A DNA stretch of 64,000 nt from Sulfolobus sp. A20 (GCF_001719125.1 NZ_CP017006.1:124001-188000); one strand, 5' to 3'. Counted from the first letter of the stretch, positions 26,472 through 36,513 are shown. The notes: generated by a model not told the origin, from the letters alone. A program made the numbers and translations.

Positions 26472-27434
26472 ATGACACAACAGAATACAGAAATATTAGG
26501 ATTGACAAAACTAAGGGAAGGTGTATTATTTTACCTAATTGCCTCAATTCTGGGAATAATAATAGGAGTAACATATGCGTTAGCATTATCTTCTATATTA
26601 GCTATTGCACCATCTGGCGTATCTGGGCTTTTGCCAATATTGATTTCGGGATTAATAATCTCTCTTATTACAATACCAATATTAGTCTTATCTTATCTCA
26701 GAACTAGAGAGGGTTTCAGATTATTAGTATCAACTGGGAAAGACCTAAGGCAAGGATTAACTGCAACAACCCTAATACTCGTTGGCATAGTCATTATTTT
26801 CATAGGATTTTTATCCTTTATTGCTGTTTTATCAACTATTTCAACTGTCCGAGTGTCATCACTTCCTTCTCTTTTTGGAAGTGTAGCAATTCTATTAATA
26901 GGAGGTATTATAGCCTTTATAGGATACATTATATTAGCGTTATCTTATAGAAGGACTGGGGAAATATATATGAATGATAATCTAAAAACGGGTGGACTAT
27001 TAGTATTAATAGGATCTATACTCGGACTATTTATCGGAATAATAGGTTACATTTTGAACTTAATAGGCTTCATAATGATTTATTCAGGCTTAGGAGAATT
27101 AGTGAAAACTTTGCCTCAAAGACAAGTTAATATACCTCAAGCTCCTCCACCTACTGGACCGATATCTCAGATAGGAGTTGGAACTCTATATAGCAATGGA
27201 GTAGCAACGCTAACCATTTACTCGCAATATATATTACAGATGTTAAGCGCAACACTGTTAGGAACAAATTACGTTACATCAGATATCGTTCCTAGTCAAC
27301 TAAACGTAGGATATAATACAGTAAGGATAAACTTCAGAACCTCTTTTGCTCTAGTACCCGGCAACATCTATACGATTCAAATAGCATTATCAAATGGTCA
27401 AACATTAACTGTAATAGTTACATATCAACCCTAA
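26472..27434 (+). CDS. DUF973-type membrane protein with an extracellular C-terminal domain
   Basis: 320 residues. Five or six membrane segments occupy residues about 20-210, in the pattern of the archaeal DUF973 family (GLTKLREGVLFYLIASILGI near the N-terminus and YIILALSYRRTGEIY midway). A Pro-rich linker (PQAPPPTGPIS) leads to a beta-rich domain of about 90 residues that should lie outside the membrane. Function is unknown. The ATG at 26472 follows a TATA-like box by about 25 bp, so translation is probably leaderless. Confidence 0.75.
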   Translation: MTQQNTEILGLTKLREGVLFYLIASILGIIIGVTYALALSSILAIAPSGVSGLLPILISGLIISLITIPILVLSYLRTREGFRLLVSTGKDLRQGLTATTLILVGIVIIFIGFLSFIAVLSTISTVRVSSLPSLFGSVAILLIGGIIAFIGYIILALSYRRTGEIYMNDNLKTGGLLVLIGSILGLFIGIIGYILNLIGFIMIYSGLGELVKTLPQRQVNIPQAPPPTGPISQIGVGTLYSNGVATLTIYSQYILQMLSATLLGTNYVTSDIVPSQLNVGYNTVRINFRTSFALVPGNIYTIQIALSNGQTLTVIVTYQP

Positions 27435-27466
27435 TTTTTTAAAATAATGAATCTCTTTAATACTAT

Positions 27467-28606
27467 TTATTTCCTCAATATTATACTTAAGACTAAAAGG
27501 AATGAGACTAATGACATCGTTGAGGCGAACAGATATGCGTAACTGTAACTTATCTGATATAGAAATCCCATTACTGTATTACCTAGGAACAGTCCTATAC
27601 TCCTACCCGCTGATAAGTAACCCATTCCCGCACCGTATGACTCCTCTTTTATCAGCTTAGATATAATAGTGGGTTCAAAAGTCTCAGTAGAAGCTACTGC
27701 TATACCCATAATAAACGACAATGGATACAGAGTGATTAACCCAAACTTTGACAAGAGAGCGAAACCTAAAGAAGCTAAGCTAGCTACTAAATATCCTAAG
27801 AAAGCTAAGCTAGACAATTCTTTCAACCTTAACTTACCGAAAACATAACCGAACAGCGAAGAGGCTCCTAAAAAAACGCCATAAGATATTATACCTAAGT
27901 AGTCTTTTCCACTGATTTCAGCGGTAGTAAGAATCGGAAATCCAAAGCTATACTGACTAAACCCAAAAAACATAGTAGAAACTATTATTGTCCAGAAGAC
28001 CTTCTTATTAGTTATTGCTTCTTTTCTTCCTTCTTTTACCACTCTTTCTCCAGCGTTGACAGTGCCCAAAACTATAGTTGAAATCACTAAAGGAATAGCC
28101 GTAAATGGAAGAATAAGGAGTATTGGAAAATGAAAGAAGAGGAGAGTAGATAAGTAAGTTATTGCCAATAAAGCTCCAGCTATGTCTAACGAATGTAAAA
28201 TTCCAAAAGCTTCAGCTCTTTCCTCTTGCGTCGTGACTTCAGCCATCATCGCCCTTCTAGGAGGTGATCTGAAATTCCTAAACCACCATCCTAGCATGAA
28301 AAATATCAGTGCCTCCACGTAATCCTTTGCAAATCCGACAAAGGATACAAGGATAATCAGTATATTTCCAATAATCGCTATTTTCTTTCTACCATACTTA
28401 TCCCCGGCTATCCCACCGATATATGACATGAAAGTACCTAGACCATAGTTCAAGGCTTCGGCAAATCCATACAGTGGAATAGGAGCATTAAAGACTAAGA
28501 CAAAAACTATAGGAAACGATGCTACGACCGCTTGATAACCTAAATCAGCAAAGAATGCGGAAAAAGAGATCTTTAAAACATCCCCTCTTCTCTTAATCAT
28601 AGTCAA
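27467..28606 (-). CDS. MFS transporter
   Basis: 379 residues with about 12 membrane segments. GGIAGDKYGRKKIAIIGN is the motif A loop after TM2. FRSPPRRAMMAEVTTQEERAEAFGI is the TM4-TM5 loop typical of small-molecule efflux MFS proteins. No substrate can be assigned. ATG codons at 28606 and 28600 are both possible starts. It lies 36 bp downstream of the protease gene on the same strand, so they may be co-transcribed. Confidence 0.8.
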   Translation of the reverse strand: MTMIKRRGDVLKISFSAFFADLGYQAVVASFPIVFVLVFNAPIPLYGFAEALNYGLGTFMSYIGGIAGDKYGRKKIAIIGNILIILVSFVGFAKDYVEALIFFMLGWWFRNFRSPPRRAMMAEVTTQEERAEAFGILHSLDIAGALLAITYLSTLLFFHFPILLILPFTAIPLVISTIVLGTVNAGERVVKEGRKEAITNKKVFWTIIVSTMFFGFSQYSFGFPILTTAEISGKDYLGIISYGVFLGASSLFGYVFGKLRLKELSSLAFLGYLVASLASLGFALLSKFGLITLYPLSFIMGIAVASTETFEPTIISKLIKEESYGAGMGYLSAGRSIGLFLGNTVMGFLYQISYSYAYLFASTMSLVSFLLVLSIILRK

Positions 28607-28642
28607 GAAAGACTAAAATGACTTAAAAACTTTTGCTATGTA

Positions 28643-31600
28643 TTATCCTCTTCTCCTAACTAAAGCGAATATCCCTACAATTATTGCAACTACTGAAAGT
28701 ATTATGGCAATTATATTATACGTAAATGAAGTATGCTCATAAGATACTAGCGTACTATTTAAACTACTTATTCTCGTGTTTAGCGTACTGCTAATTACGT
28801 TAACTTTAGAGTTTAGATTAAGGAGAGAATTCTCGAAATATAGATGGGTACTGTTTGAAGAACTCAATCCATCAACTTGAGTAGCTATTACTGTCAGATT
28901 GTACGAACCATCAGGATATTTAGTAGTATTAATAGTGATGACATGAGTTCCATTACTGCTAAATGAAGCTATCAGTTGATTATCTAAATAGGCATTAACA
29001 GAACTCACATCAATCCCATTTACGCTTACTGTAATGTTCTGTATACCCGTGAGATTACTTATAGGGGCTGATATATAGATAGTTGGAAGGGAGGGATAAA
29101 CACTCTTTAGTGGTGTGTTGATTGGAATAACTTTAGAGTTTATTAGCTTTATACCGTTTATGTTACTACTAATAGCGTAAATTACGGAGTTATATAGTGT
29201 TAGGTTATTCACGTCATCTTGTGATAAAGTTAATGAAGAGTTATAGACTACTACATTAGAAATGTTACTAGATGTTATACTTAAATTACCGTTACTAATC
29301 GTATCGTTGATGAGGAAATCATTTATCATCGCACCTCTTAAGTTAGAAATCTCATCATTCACTAAACTGGCATAGTAAGTTAGAGGATCATTTAGCTTTT
29401 GATTAGCAATGTACGTGTAAGGTAAGGCATATAGTGTGTATTCAGCAGTGTAATTAGTGGTAGTTGGGTTACCAAAAGCAGATACACCAGTTACCAAAAT
29501 GTTAAATGGCTCTCCATAGTAACCTATTCCAGCTAAGTAGGAGAGATTTCCCGGACTCAATGAGGAAGGTAGCGTGAAATTGCCTTCCCATAACCCTATC
29601 TTAGGATTATACCACAAGGGTATTTCAATTAACTGACTGATTGTAGTATATTGTGAGGTAAGGCTAGATGGATAGATAGTTGCACTAAACATACCATACT
29701 CGATCTCTCTCCCACTGGCATTTGTTATATTGGCATAAACTATAACATTTTGTCCTTCAAAAGCGTAATTAACAGAATTAACCTTAATTTTAGCCATACT
29801 TGAAACGTAAATTTGTCCATAGTAGAAACCAGTTATATTAACGTTTAATGAATAAGAGTAGTATTTTGCAAATAACAAAATTGTGTAAAGCCCGCTAGGA
29901 ATACCATAAGGTACGTACAAGTATCCTTGATACTGTAAAGTTATTGGATTCAATAGTACGTTAGCCTTATTCACAATACTACCATTGCTACTTAATAATT
30001 CAGCTGTAATATTAGTACCATAAAGTACGTTTGATGGGTTACTTAATGGTAAGTTAATTGGAGAAGTTATGCTACCCTCAATCTCAATATATTGCCCAGG
30101 AGAAACACTGCCTGGTTCCGTAACTACTTGAGGCAATATGAATAGACTTTGCATATATATACCGTTAGTAAACGCGTCAAATCCGTAACCGTTCACTGCC
30201 TCTATTAACAAGTCACCAGAAGTCAAGTTTAATGGTAAATAGACTCCCCCTGTCCCATTTGCTACAGTTACGTTAATACTAGTTAAAAATGTATATTCAT
30301 TATTAGTAATGTTATAAACGTAGATGTTAAAGGTAATGTTAGTAGGACCTAAAACAGGCTGACCGTAAATATTGCTAACATTTACAGCAAGAGGTACTCC
30401 AAACTCGCTATCAACTGGAACAAATGTAACTGGAGAAAAGAATTCCACATAGTAACCAGAGAAAGCCTCATAGTATCCGATACCGCTAATACCATTATTA
30501 GCTTCTCCAAATACGTAAAAGAATAGAATACCGTTTGCATCACTAGGTAGAGTTAACGACCCAACCCATACCTTACTTAAAGGATTATATGTGAGATTAA
30601 CTAGGGAAAGATTACCTAAATAATTCTCTACCAATGCATGAAATTCTCCACTTTGAACTGGAGAGCCATTATATGTTACATTAGCTACTATCAGCACTCT
30701 TTGACTAGGATAGAATTGAATAGCTGGTAAGGTTGGTATTGAAGTATTATAAACATTAATAACGATCGATAATCCTTGTTCACTTGAATTTACAGGAAAC
30801 AATTTAGCAAAATACCCTGCATTAATCGTACCATAACCCGTAACTAAATTATAACCATAGGCAGAAACCCAAGGTATGTTATATCCAAATGTTACTGGCT
30901 CAATGGCTTTTCCATAATATTTTTCATACATATATTGTAAAATCGGATTAAGTAAGCCTATCCTCATGTGCAAGTAGCTCTCTACATTAGCTAAGATACC
31001 AGCAGTAAGAGGAGATGCTTCACTAGTACCTCCAGAAATCCCTGTAATGTTAGTAGGACATACTATAAATATGCCGGGATATACGTTAGCGTTAGCCGAG
31101 ATCTCTGGAATCAGTTTACCATTAGGATAAGTTGATGGAGTTGGTAATGACCATTGATACCAAGGTTTAGGCTCAATTATACTTACACCACCAGTAGAGC
31201 CACCATAATTAAGGCCATTAGGGACAAAACCGTAATTTGACCAGGCTGTCTGGTAATATGAACCATTAGGAAACTGTACATAAACTGTAGTTCCACCTAC
31301 CGAAGTAACAAAGGGAGAAGTAGCTGGATAGCCTACAGTCCCAATAGGACCGTTACTATAACCAGAACCTCCCGCATCACCAGAGCTCGCTAGGAAAGTT
31401 ATTCCCTCAGCAGAACCTAAAGCATAATACTCATCACTCAACATTATACATGTGTAGAAAGCTTGCCCATTGAATGATGAAGAAAACGCTGACTCTCGAA
31501 TACCAAAACTCTGGGATAAAACGTTTACAGCGTCTTGTTGAACTATGTAGGCTATTATGCTAGCTAATGGTAATTCATCATTAGCTATGTATAAGATTAT

Positions 31601-32467
31601 GTTAGCCTTAGGAGCCATCGTGTGAGCAACTTCAACATCTAAACTTATTTCACCTGCCCATCCTGTTAAGATACCTAAGTTAGGATTATAAGGACCTATT
31701 GGTATTACAGTAAAGTTAGGAGGATTAGGCAAGCCAGTAACCTTGTCAAAATAAACTAATTGCTGATAGATGTAAGGATCACCATAGAAGTCGAGTATTC
31801 CAATAGTAGTGTTCTCCCCTTGAGTAGGTATGGATGAAGTATTATACACTTTTTGTAAAACTGTAGGCCAATATCCCTCAATAGGGAAGGTTTGATTGAT
31901 CGTACTATATAACTTCTCTATATCTTTTTGAGTTATTAGTGTGGACGGATGAGAGAAATATATTGTTGAGACATTACTGGAATACACTAATGCGTTAATC
32001 TTAGGCATCCCATAGGAGGTATAATAGGTTACACTACCGTTAGAGTAGACAGCAAAATTGAGACCTAAATATTTTTCAACTTGAGATACAGTTCCTTGAA
32101 TAACTATGACAGAATCTAATGCCGTAAATAAAATTTTAAAGCCATCATTGTTCAAGTAATCCATTATAGTATTAAACTGATTTGTAGGTAAGAATAATTG
32201 AGAAACTTCTTGAGAAGTTAAGAACTTATGATATAGAGGGGAATTAGGGTCCGAAACTGCTGACGCATAGTAATAAAGTAGACCTACATTTTTTAAGGGA
32301 AGATAGATACTGACGATAACTTGTTGATTAGGATTAAGAGTACCTACTTGTCTAAATCCGTGAAGCACCACAGGCTGTTGATAGCTAATTACAGATGAAC
32401 TTGAAACAAGAAAAACTGGCGTTATAGATATTAACATTATAGTCATTAAAATAAGTCCCTTATTCAT
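28643..32467 (-). CDS. Large secreted sedolisin (S53) protease with long beta-rich tail and membrane anchor
   Basis: 1274 residues. A signal peptide precedes a pro-kumamolisin activation domain (about residues 30-170, with YHKFLTSQEVSQLFLP). The S53 catalytic domain has Glu273 and Asp277 in GEISLDVEVAH, the oxyanion Asp364 in SSGDAGG and Ser482 in GGTSEASPLTAG. About 700 residues of Ig-like and beta-helix-like sequence follow, ending in a membrane helix and RRRG. The enzyme should act outside the cell at low pH, tethered to the membrane, on extracellular proteins. Such anchored S53 proteases are common in Sulfolobales. N-glycosylation sequons are dense. Confidence 0.9.
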   Translation of the reverse strand: MNKGLILMTIMLISITPVFLVSSSSVISYQQPVVLHGFRQVGTLNPNQQVIVSIYLPLKNVGLLYYYASAVSDPNSPLYHKFLTSQEVSQLFLPTNQFNTIMDYLNNDGFKILFTALDSVIVIQGTVSQVEKYLGLNFAVYSNGSVTYYTSYGMPKINALVYSSNVSTIYFSHPSTLITQKDIEKLYSTINQTFPIEGYWPTVLQKVYNTSSIPTQGENTTIGILDFYGDPYIYQQLVYFDKVTGLPNPPNFTVIPIGPYNPNLGILTGWAGEISLDVEVAHTMAPKANIILYIANDELPLASIIAYIVQQDAVNVLSQSFGIRESAFSSSFNGQAFYTCIMLSDEYYALGSAEGITFLASSGDAGGSGYSNGPIGTVGYPATSPFVTSVGGTTVYVQFPNGSYYQTAWSNYGFVPNGLNYGGSTGGVSIIEPKPWYQWSLPTPSTYPNGKLIPEISANANVYPGIFIVCPTNITGISGGTSEASPLTAGILANVESYLHMRIGLLNPILQYMYEKYYGKAIEPVTFGYNIPWVSAYGYNLVTGYGTINAGYFAKLFPVNSSEQGLSIVINVYNTSIPTLPAIQFYPSQRVLIVANVTYNGSPVQSGEFHALVENYLGNLSLVNLTYNPLSKVWVGSLTLPSDANGILFFYVFGEANNGISGIGYYEAFSGYYVEFFSPVTFVPVDSEFGVPLAVNVSNIYGQPVLGPTNITFNIYVYNITNNEYTFLTSINVTVANGTGGVYLPLNLTSGDLLIEAVNGYGFDAFTNGIYMQSLFILPQVVTEPGSVSPGQYIEIEGSITSPINLPLSNPSNVLYGTNITAELLSSNGSIVNKANVLLNPITLQYQGYLYVPYGIPSGLYTILLFAKYYSYSLNVNITGFYYGQIYVSSMAKIKVNSVNYAFEGQNVIVYANITNASGREIEYGMFSATIYPSSLTSQYTTISQLIEIPLWYNPKIGLWEGNFTLPSSLSPGNLSYLAGIGYYGEPFNILVTGVSAFGNPTTTNYTAEYTLYALPYTYIANQKLNDPLTYYASLVNDEISNLRGAMINDFLINDTISNGNLSITSSNISNVVVYNSSLTLSQDDVNNLTLYNSVIYAISSNINGIKLINSKVIPINTPLKSVYPSLPTIYISAPISNLTGIQNITVSVNGIDVSSVNAYLDNQLIASFSSNGTHVITINTTKYPDGSYNLTVIATQVDGLSSSNSTHLYFENSLLNLNSKVNVISSTLNTRISSLNSTLVSYEHTSFTYNIIAIILSVVAIIVGIFALVRRRG

Positions 32468-32817
32468 ATGTAATCCATATTGTTCAATCTTTTAAGCTTT
32501 TCTTTGTATATTAATACTTTTTCCTATTAGCAAAATAATGAGGAATTCATAACACCGCTGTAATTAAGTTGAATGAAATATTAGATATGACTCATGTATT
32601 CTGATTCTTTATAATATATATAGAAAATATAATAGCATGATAGACATGATGCAGTATAACAAAAAACATAGTTAAGGAGTACGAACCAGCGTAAAAATAA
32701 TTCTGAAACTTTTCCTAACCTAAAAGCTTAAGTCAAAATAACTTAGCGGAAATCTGAAAGTTTCGTCGCATATAAAGACGAATGAATCCTCACACGTATT
32801 CTTAAAATTGACTTACT

Positions 32818-32851
32818 GATCTCTTCCCCCCGCCTTAAAAGGCGAGGTTTG
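32818..32851 (-). repeat. Fused-end solo hairpin of the IS200/IS605-like family
   Basis: GATCTCTTCCCCCCGCCTTA followed by AAAGGCGAGGTTTGTC reads on the minus strand as the left-end hairpin joined straight to the right-end sequence GGAAGAGATC. It lies in the 766-bp gap 32468-33233. That gap otherwise holds a very AT-rich tract (32930-33120) and the 56-bp motif listed next. I see no gene there. Confidence 0.6.
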
Positions 32852-33132
32852 TCGCTCTTTCTATCACTGCTTAATTATGAATTATAGTAAAATCTATTAT
32901 TTAAATACATGACTTAACTTTTCTATCTTCCACTATTTTTTATATATTTGTATTATTATAAAATAAAACTATTATTATTATAATATTTATAGATATATTT
33001 TATTCTTTTTCATATTAAGATAGTCTTATATTATAATATTTTTGTAATTATGATAAATATTAATATTAATATTTTTAATGTACAACAATAAAATTAGTAT
33101 TGTAAAAATATAAGGAAGAAAAGTTAACTCAA

Positions 33133-33188
33133 TTGGGCTATCCCAAATTTAGTCTGTTTTAGGCGTATTATCATTTAACGTATTACTT
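33133..33188 (-). repeat. 56-bp three-block motif, copy 1
   Basis: On the minus strand: AAGTAATAC, 8 bp, ATAATAC, 17 bp, TTTGGGATAGCCCAA. The same blocks with the same spacings occur at 53329-53384 on the plus strand. The last block is a small hairpin (TTGGG/CCCAA stem with ATAG loop). In both places the motif is followed, past the hairpin, by extremely AT-rich DNA. Function unknown. Confidence 0.65.
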
Positions 33189-33233
33189 AACACTAAGTAA
33201 GATACATGTAATCGTAATAATGAAAGAAAAAAA

Positions 33234-34355
33234 TTACTGTACTTTTCTAGTCTGTTTAGGACTCATTATAATTACTGATAATATGCCTATAACACCTATA
33301 ATACCACAAATTACAGTATAAATTTCTGACAATTGCAAACTTATCGTATAGAGAATAGCGAATACTACGCTTCCTAAAGCTCCACCTAAGGCTTTGCCAG
33401 TATATAAGATTCCACTATTTACAGTAGAAAATCTAGTTCCAAATATTTCCCCAGCAACGTTAAAATACAACGTAATCATAGAACCTCCTGCAAAACCTAT
33501 TAAAACTGTAGATACTGGAACTAAATCAACTAAAAGGAAAGCTGCACCAATGGTTATTAGTACGTTAAGGAGTAAAGTTGTCCTCACTATTCCCAGCCTA
33601 TCTGCGATGTATCCAAAAAATGGTCTCAAACCTCCACTAAGTAGAGGTAAAATTGATATTAACGCTATTAGTTCCTGCTGAGGTAAATTCTTTCCTAAAA
33701 TAGGCAACTCAGATGACATTGTGGTTAAAGGTACTACTGCTCCTACAAACGATACGTAAATTAGCCAGAACTTGGCAGTTAGAATAACTTGTTTTGGGGC
33801 TTGTCCTGCCAACTTTGGTGGATAATCAGATAACCAAAGGAGAATTGGTAACAATATTACTTCAGCTAAACCTATTATTAGTGTAACTAACTTGTAATCC
33901 GCAGCCATTGCTATAAACGGATTAGCTATTGCTGATCCTAAACCAAAACCCATAGATACTATACCAGTTGCAAAGCCCATCCTATCTCTGAACCACTTCA
34001 TAGCTAAGTTAGCTGCTATGCCATATAGGATACCCTCGCCTATGCTTCCGATTGACCAGACTGCATAAAATACATAAATATTGGGAGATAAGTAAGTACC
34101 TAAGAAGCCTATTGCTGATAGAACTCCAGATAATATTCCTATCATTTTTGGACCATATTTGTCAGCGAAATGTCCACCTATTGGTTGAAAAGCCGAGGAA
34201 AATATACTAAATAAAGTGAAGCCTAAAGCTATTTGGACTAAACTTACATCAAAGCCAGATCTTAATAGAGGTTCTAATGCATTCCACGAGTACTGATATA
34301 AAGAATTAAAAGACATCACTATGAAACCTATTATAATATATTTGTTTCTATTCAC
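33234..34355 (-). CDS. MFS transporter, OFA-like
   Basis: 373 residues with about 12 membrane segments. QPIGGHFADKYGPKMIGILS is the motif A loop. GILYGIAANLAMKWFRDRMG followed by FATGIVSMGFGLGSAIANPF resembles oxalate/formate antiporter-type carriers, so the substrate may be a small carboxylate. It is shorter than the transporter at 20196 because it lacks the N-terminal cytosolic segment. It is monocistronic, with the 56-bp motif 46 bp past its stop. Confidence 0.8.
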   Translation of the reverse strand: MNRNKYIIIGFIVMSFNSLYQYSWNALEPLLRSGFDVSLVQIALGFTLFSIFSSAFQPIGGHFADKYGPKMIGILSGVLSAIGFLGTYLSPNIYVFYAVWSIGSIGEGILYGIAANLAMKWFRDRMGFATGIVSMGFGLGSAIANPFIAMAADYKLVTLIIGLAEVILLPILLWLSDYPPKLAGQAPKQVILTAKFWLIYVSFVGAVVPLTTMSSELPILGKNLPQQELIALISILPLLSGGLRPFFGYIADRLGIVRTTLLLNVLITIGAAFLLVDLVPVSTVLIGFAGGSMITLYFNVAGEIFGTRFSTVNSGILYTGKALGGALGSVVFAILYTISLQLSEIYTVICGIIGVIGILSVIIMSPKQTRKVQ

Positions 34356-34528
34356 GTCAACTCACCCATTAACGGAAAAATATTAGATTAAAGATTTTAA
34401 AGTTAAATGAAAAACCATTCTTTAGACGATAATAAGAGTAATTCAAAGACTTAGATCATAAAGATGCTACTTTTGTAAGTTTTCACCAAAATTTCTTTCA
34501 AGCAAAAATAAAAAGTGGCGAGTATGTT

Positions 34529-34732
34529 TTATTTTAGATTACTTTCTATTATAAAATGATCCTCATCTTTCAAGACTGAAATAAAGGAACATTTAAACCT
34601 CTCTATCTCATAAGGTAAGGGACTTGGAAAAATAATGACCATAGGGTCCTTAAGATTATCCCTAAAAATAGAGTCGATGAGGGGAACCCTATAAGGATGA
34701 CATTCACAACATGGTAGAAAGTTACTGTCTTC
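34529..34732 (-). other. Unassigned coding-like frame downstream of the ABC permease
   Basis: Between a TAA at 34733-34735 and a TAA at 34529-34531 the frame encodes about 66 residues of protein-like sequence (CCECHPYRVPLIDSIFRDNL, then DPMVIIFPSPLPYEIERFKC). The only ATG is at 34642, half-way in, so either the upper half is a remnant or the gene is broken. It overlaps the permease stop by a few bases in another frame. The remainder of the gap 34356-34721 shows nothing else. Low confidence. Confidence 0.3.
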
Positions 34733-35435
34733 TTAACACAAATCTATTTAGAAGGACGAAGATAATTGCATAAACTATTATTCCTAAACACCATAAGAGT
34801 GATGAAGGGTTTCCTATTAGAGCGTTATATAGGGCTTGAGAAACGTATGTAGTAGGCTCTAAAAAGGTTAGATATCTGAAGGGTAATGGAATGAAGTAGA
34901 GCGGGAAATAAACTGGGGCGAAGAAGGACAGAACGAAGCCTATAATTGTTGAGTACTGATTGACTGCATATAAGTTTCTTATCCCTAATCCAAGTGTCAT
35001 TCCTAACATAGAACCCATAAATATCGACGCTAATAGGGAAACTATTAAGTATGGAATTGACAGTATTCTTACATGTAACAAGAACTCTCCTAAGATCAAG
35101 ATTATGGGAACCATTATTAACGTGCCTAAACCATTACTTAAAGCTATACTTATAGCGTATAACTCTCTAGGTATTCCAGTGGCTATCATTAATGAAAACC
35201 TTCCTGCATTTCTCTCAAAAGCTAAAGATTGTGCTACTGACGTCAAAACACCTACTGATATATAGAACGTTATAGTACCAGCTACTATATAGGGAGTCAG
35301 CGATTTTATAGAGATGTTTCCAAACACTAACATGAAACCAATTGGAAAGAGTATTGAGAAGAAAAGAAACGCTGGTAAATAAGCCTTAACCATCTTAAAT
35401 TGCATTACAATTAAGTTAAAGAACTCACTCAGCAT
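34722..35435 (-). CDS. ABC-2 type exporter permease
   Basis: 237 residues with six membrane segments in the ABC-2 layout (LIVMQFKMVKAYLPAFLFFS near the N-terminus, FERNAGRFSLMIATGIPRELYAIS as the amphipathic loop, FFAPVYFPLYFIPLPFRYLT before the last helix). ABC-2 permeases export drugs, lipids or polysaccharides. The ATG at 35435 lies inside the end of the ATPase gene (11-bp overlap), so the two are translationally coupled and form one exporter. Confidence 0.85.
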   Translation of the reverse strand: MLSEFFNLIVMQFKMVKAYLPAFLFFSILFPIGFMLVFGNISIKSLTPYIVAGTITFYISVGVLTSVAQSLAFERNAGRFSLMIATGIPRELYAISIALSNGLGTLIMVPIILILGEFLLHVRILSIPYLIVSLLASIFMGSMLGMTLGLGIRNLYAVNQYSTIIGFVLSFFAPVYFPLYFIPLPFRYLTFLEPTTYVSQALYNALIGNPSSLLWCLGIIVYAIIFVLLNRFVLRRQ

Positions 35436-36252
35436 TTTTGATCACCTGTAAATAAATCTCTTCTAAACTAGGCATCCTTACCTCAAACTTTCCATTCAAT
35501 TTCAGTATAAGGCTCTTCAATTCTTCCTCCCCCCTTACCTTATAAGTCTTACCAGTAGAGTAATCTATTACCTCATACCACTCTGCAAACTTCTCCTTTA
35601 TTTGGGAAGGGGTTCCCTCAGCTATTATTTTCCTACTGAGAAAATATATCTTATCAGCTAATCTTTCAGCCTCCTCTAAGTAATGAGTGGTCAATAACAT
35701 ACTTCTACCCTCCTTTTTCATTTTCAGCAAAATGTCCCAGACCTCTCTTCTAGCCTCTGGATCAAGGCCAGTAGTTGGCTCATCCAGAATTAAGAGCTTT
35801 GGATCATTTATTAGAGCCATAGCAATTAACGTCCTTCTCTTTAGCCCTCCAGATAAGTCTCTAGCCAAGGTATTCCTCTTATCTTTTAAATCTAGCTTAT
35901 CTAACAATTCCTCACCCCTATTCTTAATGACTTCCTTATCCACCCCCTTTAACTTTCCCATATAATATATGTTATCCCAAACCGTTAAATCGCCATATGG
36001 CTCACACTCTTGAGGAACTACGCCTATGAGCTTCTTCACGTTTCTATCAGAAGGCTTCTTTCCCAATACCTTAATCTCACCTTTGCTGGGAGTTAACTCT
36101 CCATAAATTTGCTTAACTAGAGTAGTCTTTCCAGCACCATTAGGACCTAGTAACGATACTATTTCTCCCTCCTCGACTGACATTGATATATTTTCGTTAG
36201 CTATTAGTTTTCCGTAAAGCTTCCATACTCCTTTAATATCAATAACTTTCAT
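35425..36252 (-). CDS. ABC-2 type exporter ATPase
   Basis: 275 residues from the ATG at 36252. A TATA-like AAGATATATT near 36270 gives a leaderless start there, and the frame to 36267 is less likely. Walker A GPNGAGKTTLV, Q-loop VVPQECEPYGDLT, signature LSGGLKRR, Walker B LLILDEPTTG and switch His in LLTTHYLEEAERL are all present. It resembles the DrrA/CcmA group of efflux ATPases. It works with the overlapping ABC-2 permease. The substrate is unknown. Confidence 0.9.
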   Translation of the reverse strand: MKVIDIKGVWKLYGKLIANENISMSVEEGEIVSLLGPNGAGKTTLVKQIYGELTPSKGEIKVLGKKPSDRNVKKLIGVVPQECEPYGDLTVWDNIYYMGKLKGVDKEVIKNRGEELLDKLDLKDKRNTLARDLSGGLKRRTLIAMALINDPKLLILDEPTTGLDPEARREVWDILLKMKKEGRSMLLTTHYLEEAERLADKIYFLSRKIIAEGTPSQIKEKFAEWYEVIDYSTGKTYKVRGEEELKSLILKLNGKFEVRMPSLEEIYLQVIKNAE

Positions 36253-36443
36253 TAGGTTATTATACACAATATATCTTTTAAAATTTTTGTAAATTTCGCT
36301 TAAGTAAATACTAGTTTATAAGAAGGAAGTCATTTTAAGTTAATTGGTAGATCTTTTGAATTTAATTTTATAAAAATTTTAAAATATTTGTGAATCAAGA
36401 AGGAAATGTTAAACGCTATAAGGTTCTACTAACAAAGGAAGGA

Positions 36444-36475
36444 CAAGCCTTGCCCTTCAGGGCGGGGAGGAGGTC
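36444..36475 (+). repeat. Fused-end solo hairpin of the IS200/IS605-like family (best preserved)
   Basis: CAAGCCTTGCCCTTCAGGGC runs directly into GGGGAGGAGGTCA. The left part equals the left end of copy B and of the tnpB element at 56686, while the right part equals the right end at 58015-58028. The whole element interior is missing. A degenerate neighbour of the same kind is at 37690-37710 (GCCTTTAGGGAAGGAGGTCA). Confidence 0.65.
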
Positions 36476-36513
36476 AGCTCTTCCTAAAGGGCTTAGATTC
36501 TGTCTTTCCTTTA

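Noticed and set aside
32930-33120. Possible replication origin in the AT-rich tract
   Set aside because: No ORB or mini-ORB motif (TCCAnnGGAAAC-type) and no cdc6/orc1 or whiP gene nearby. AT richness alone is not enough.
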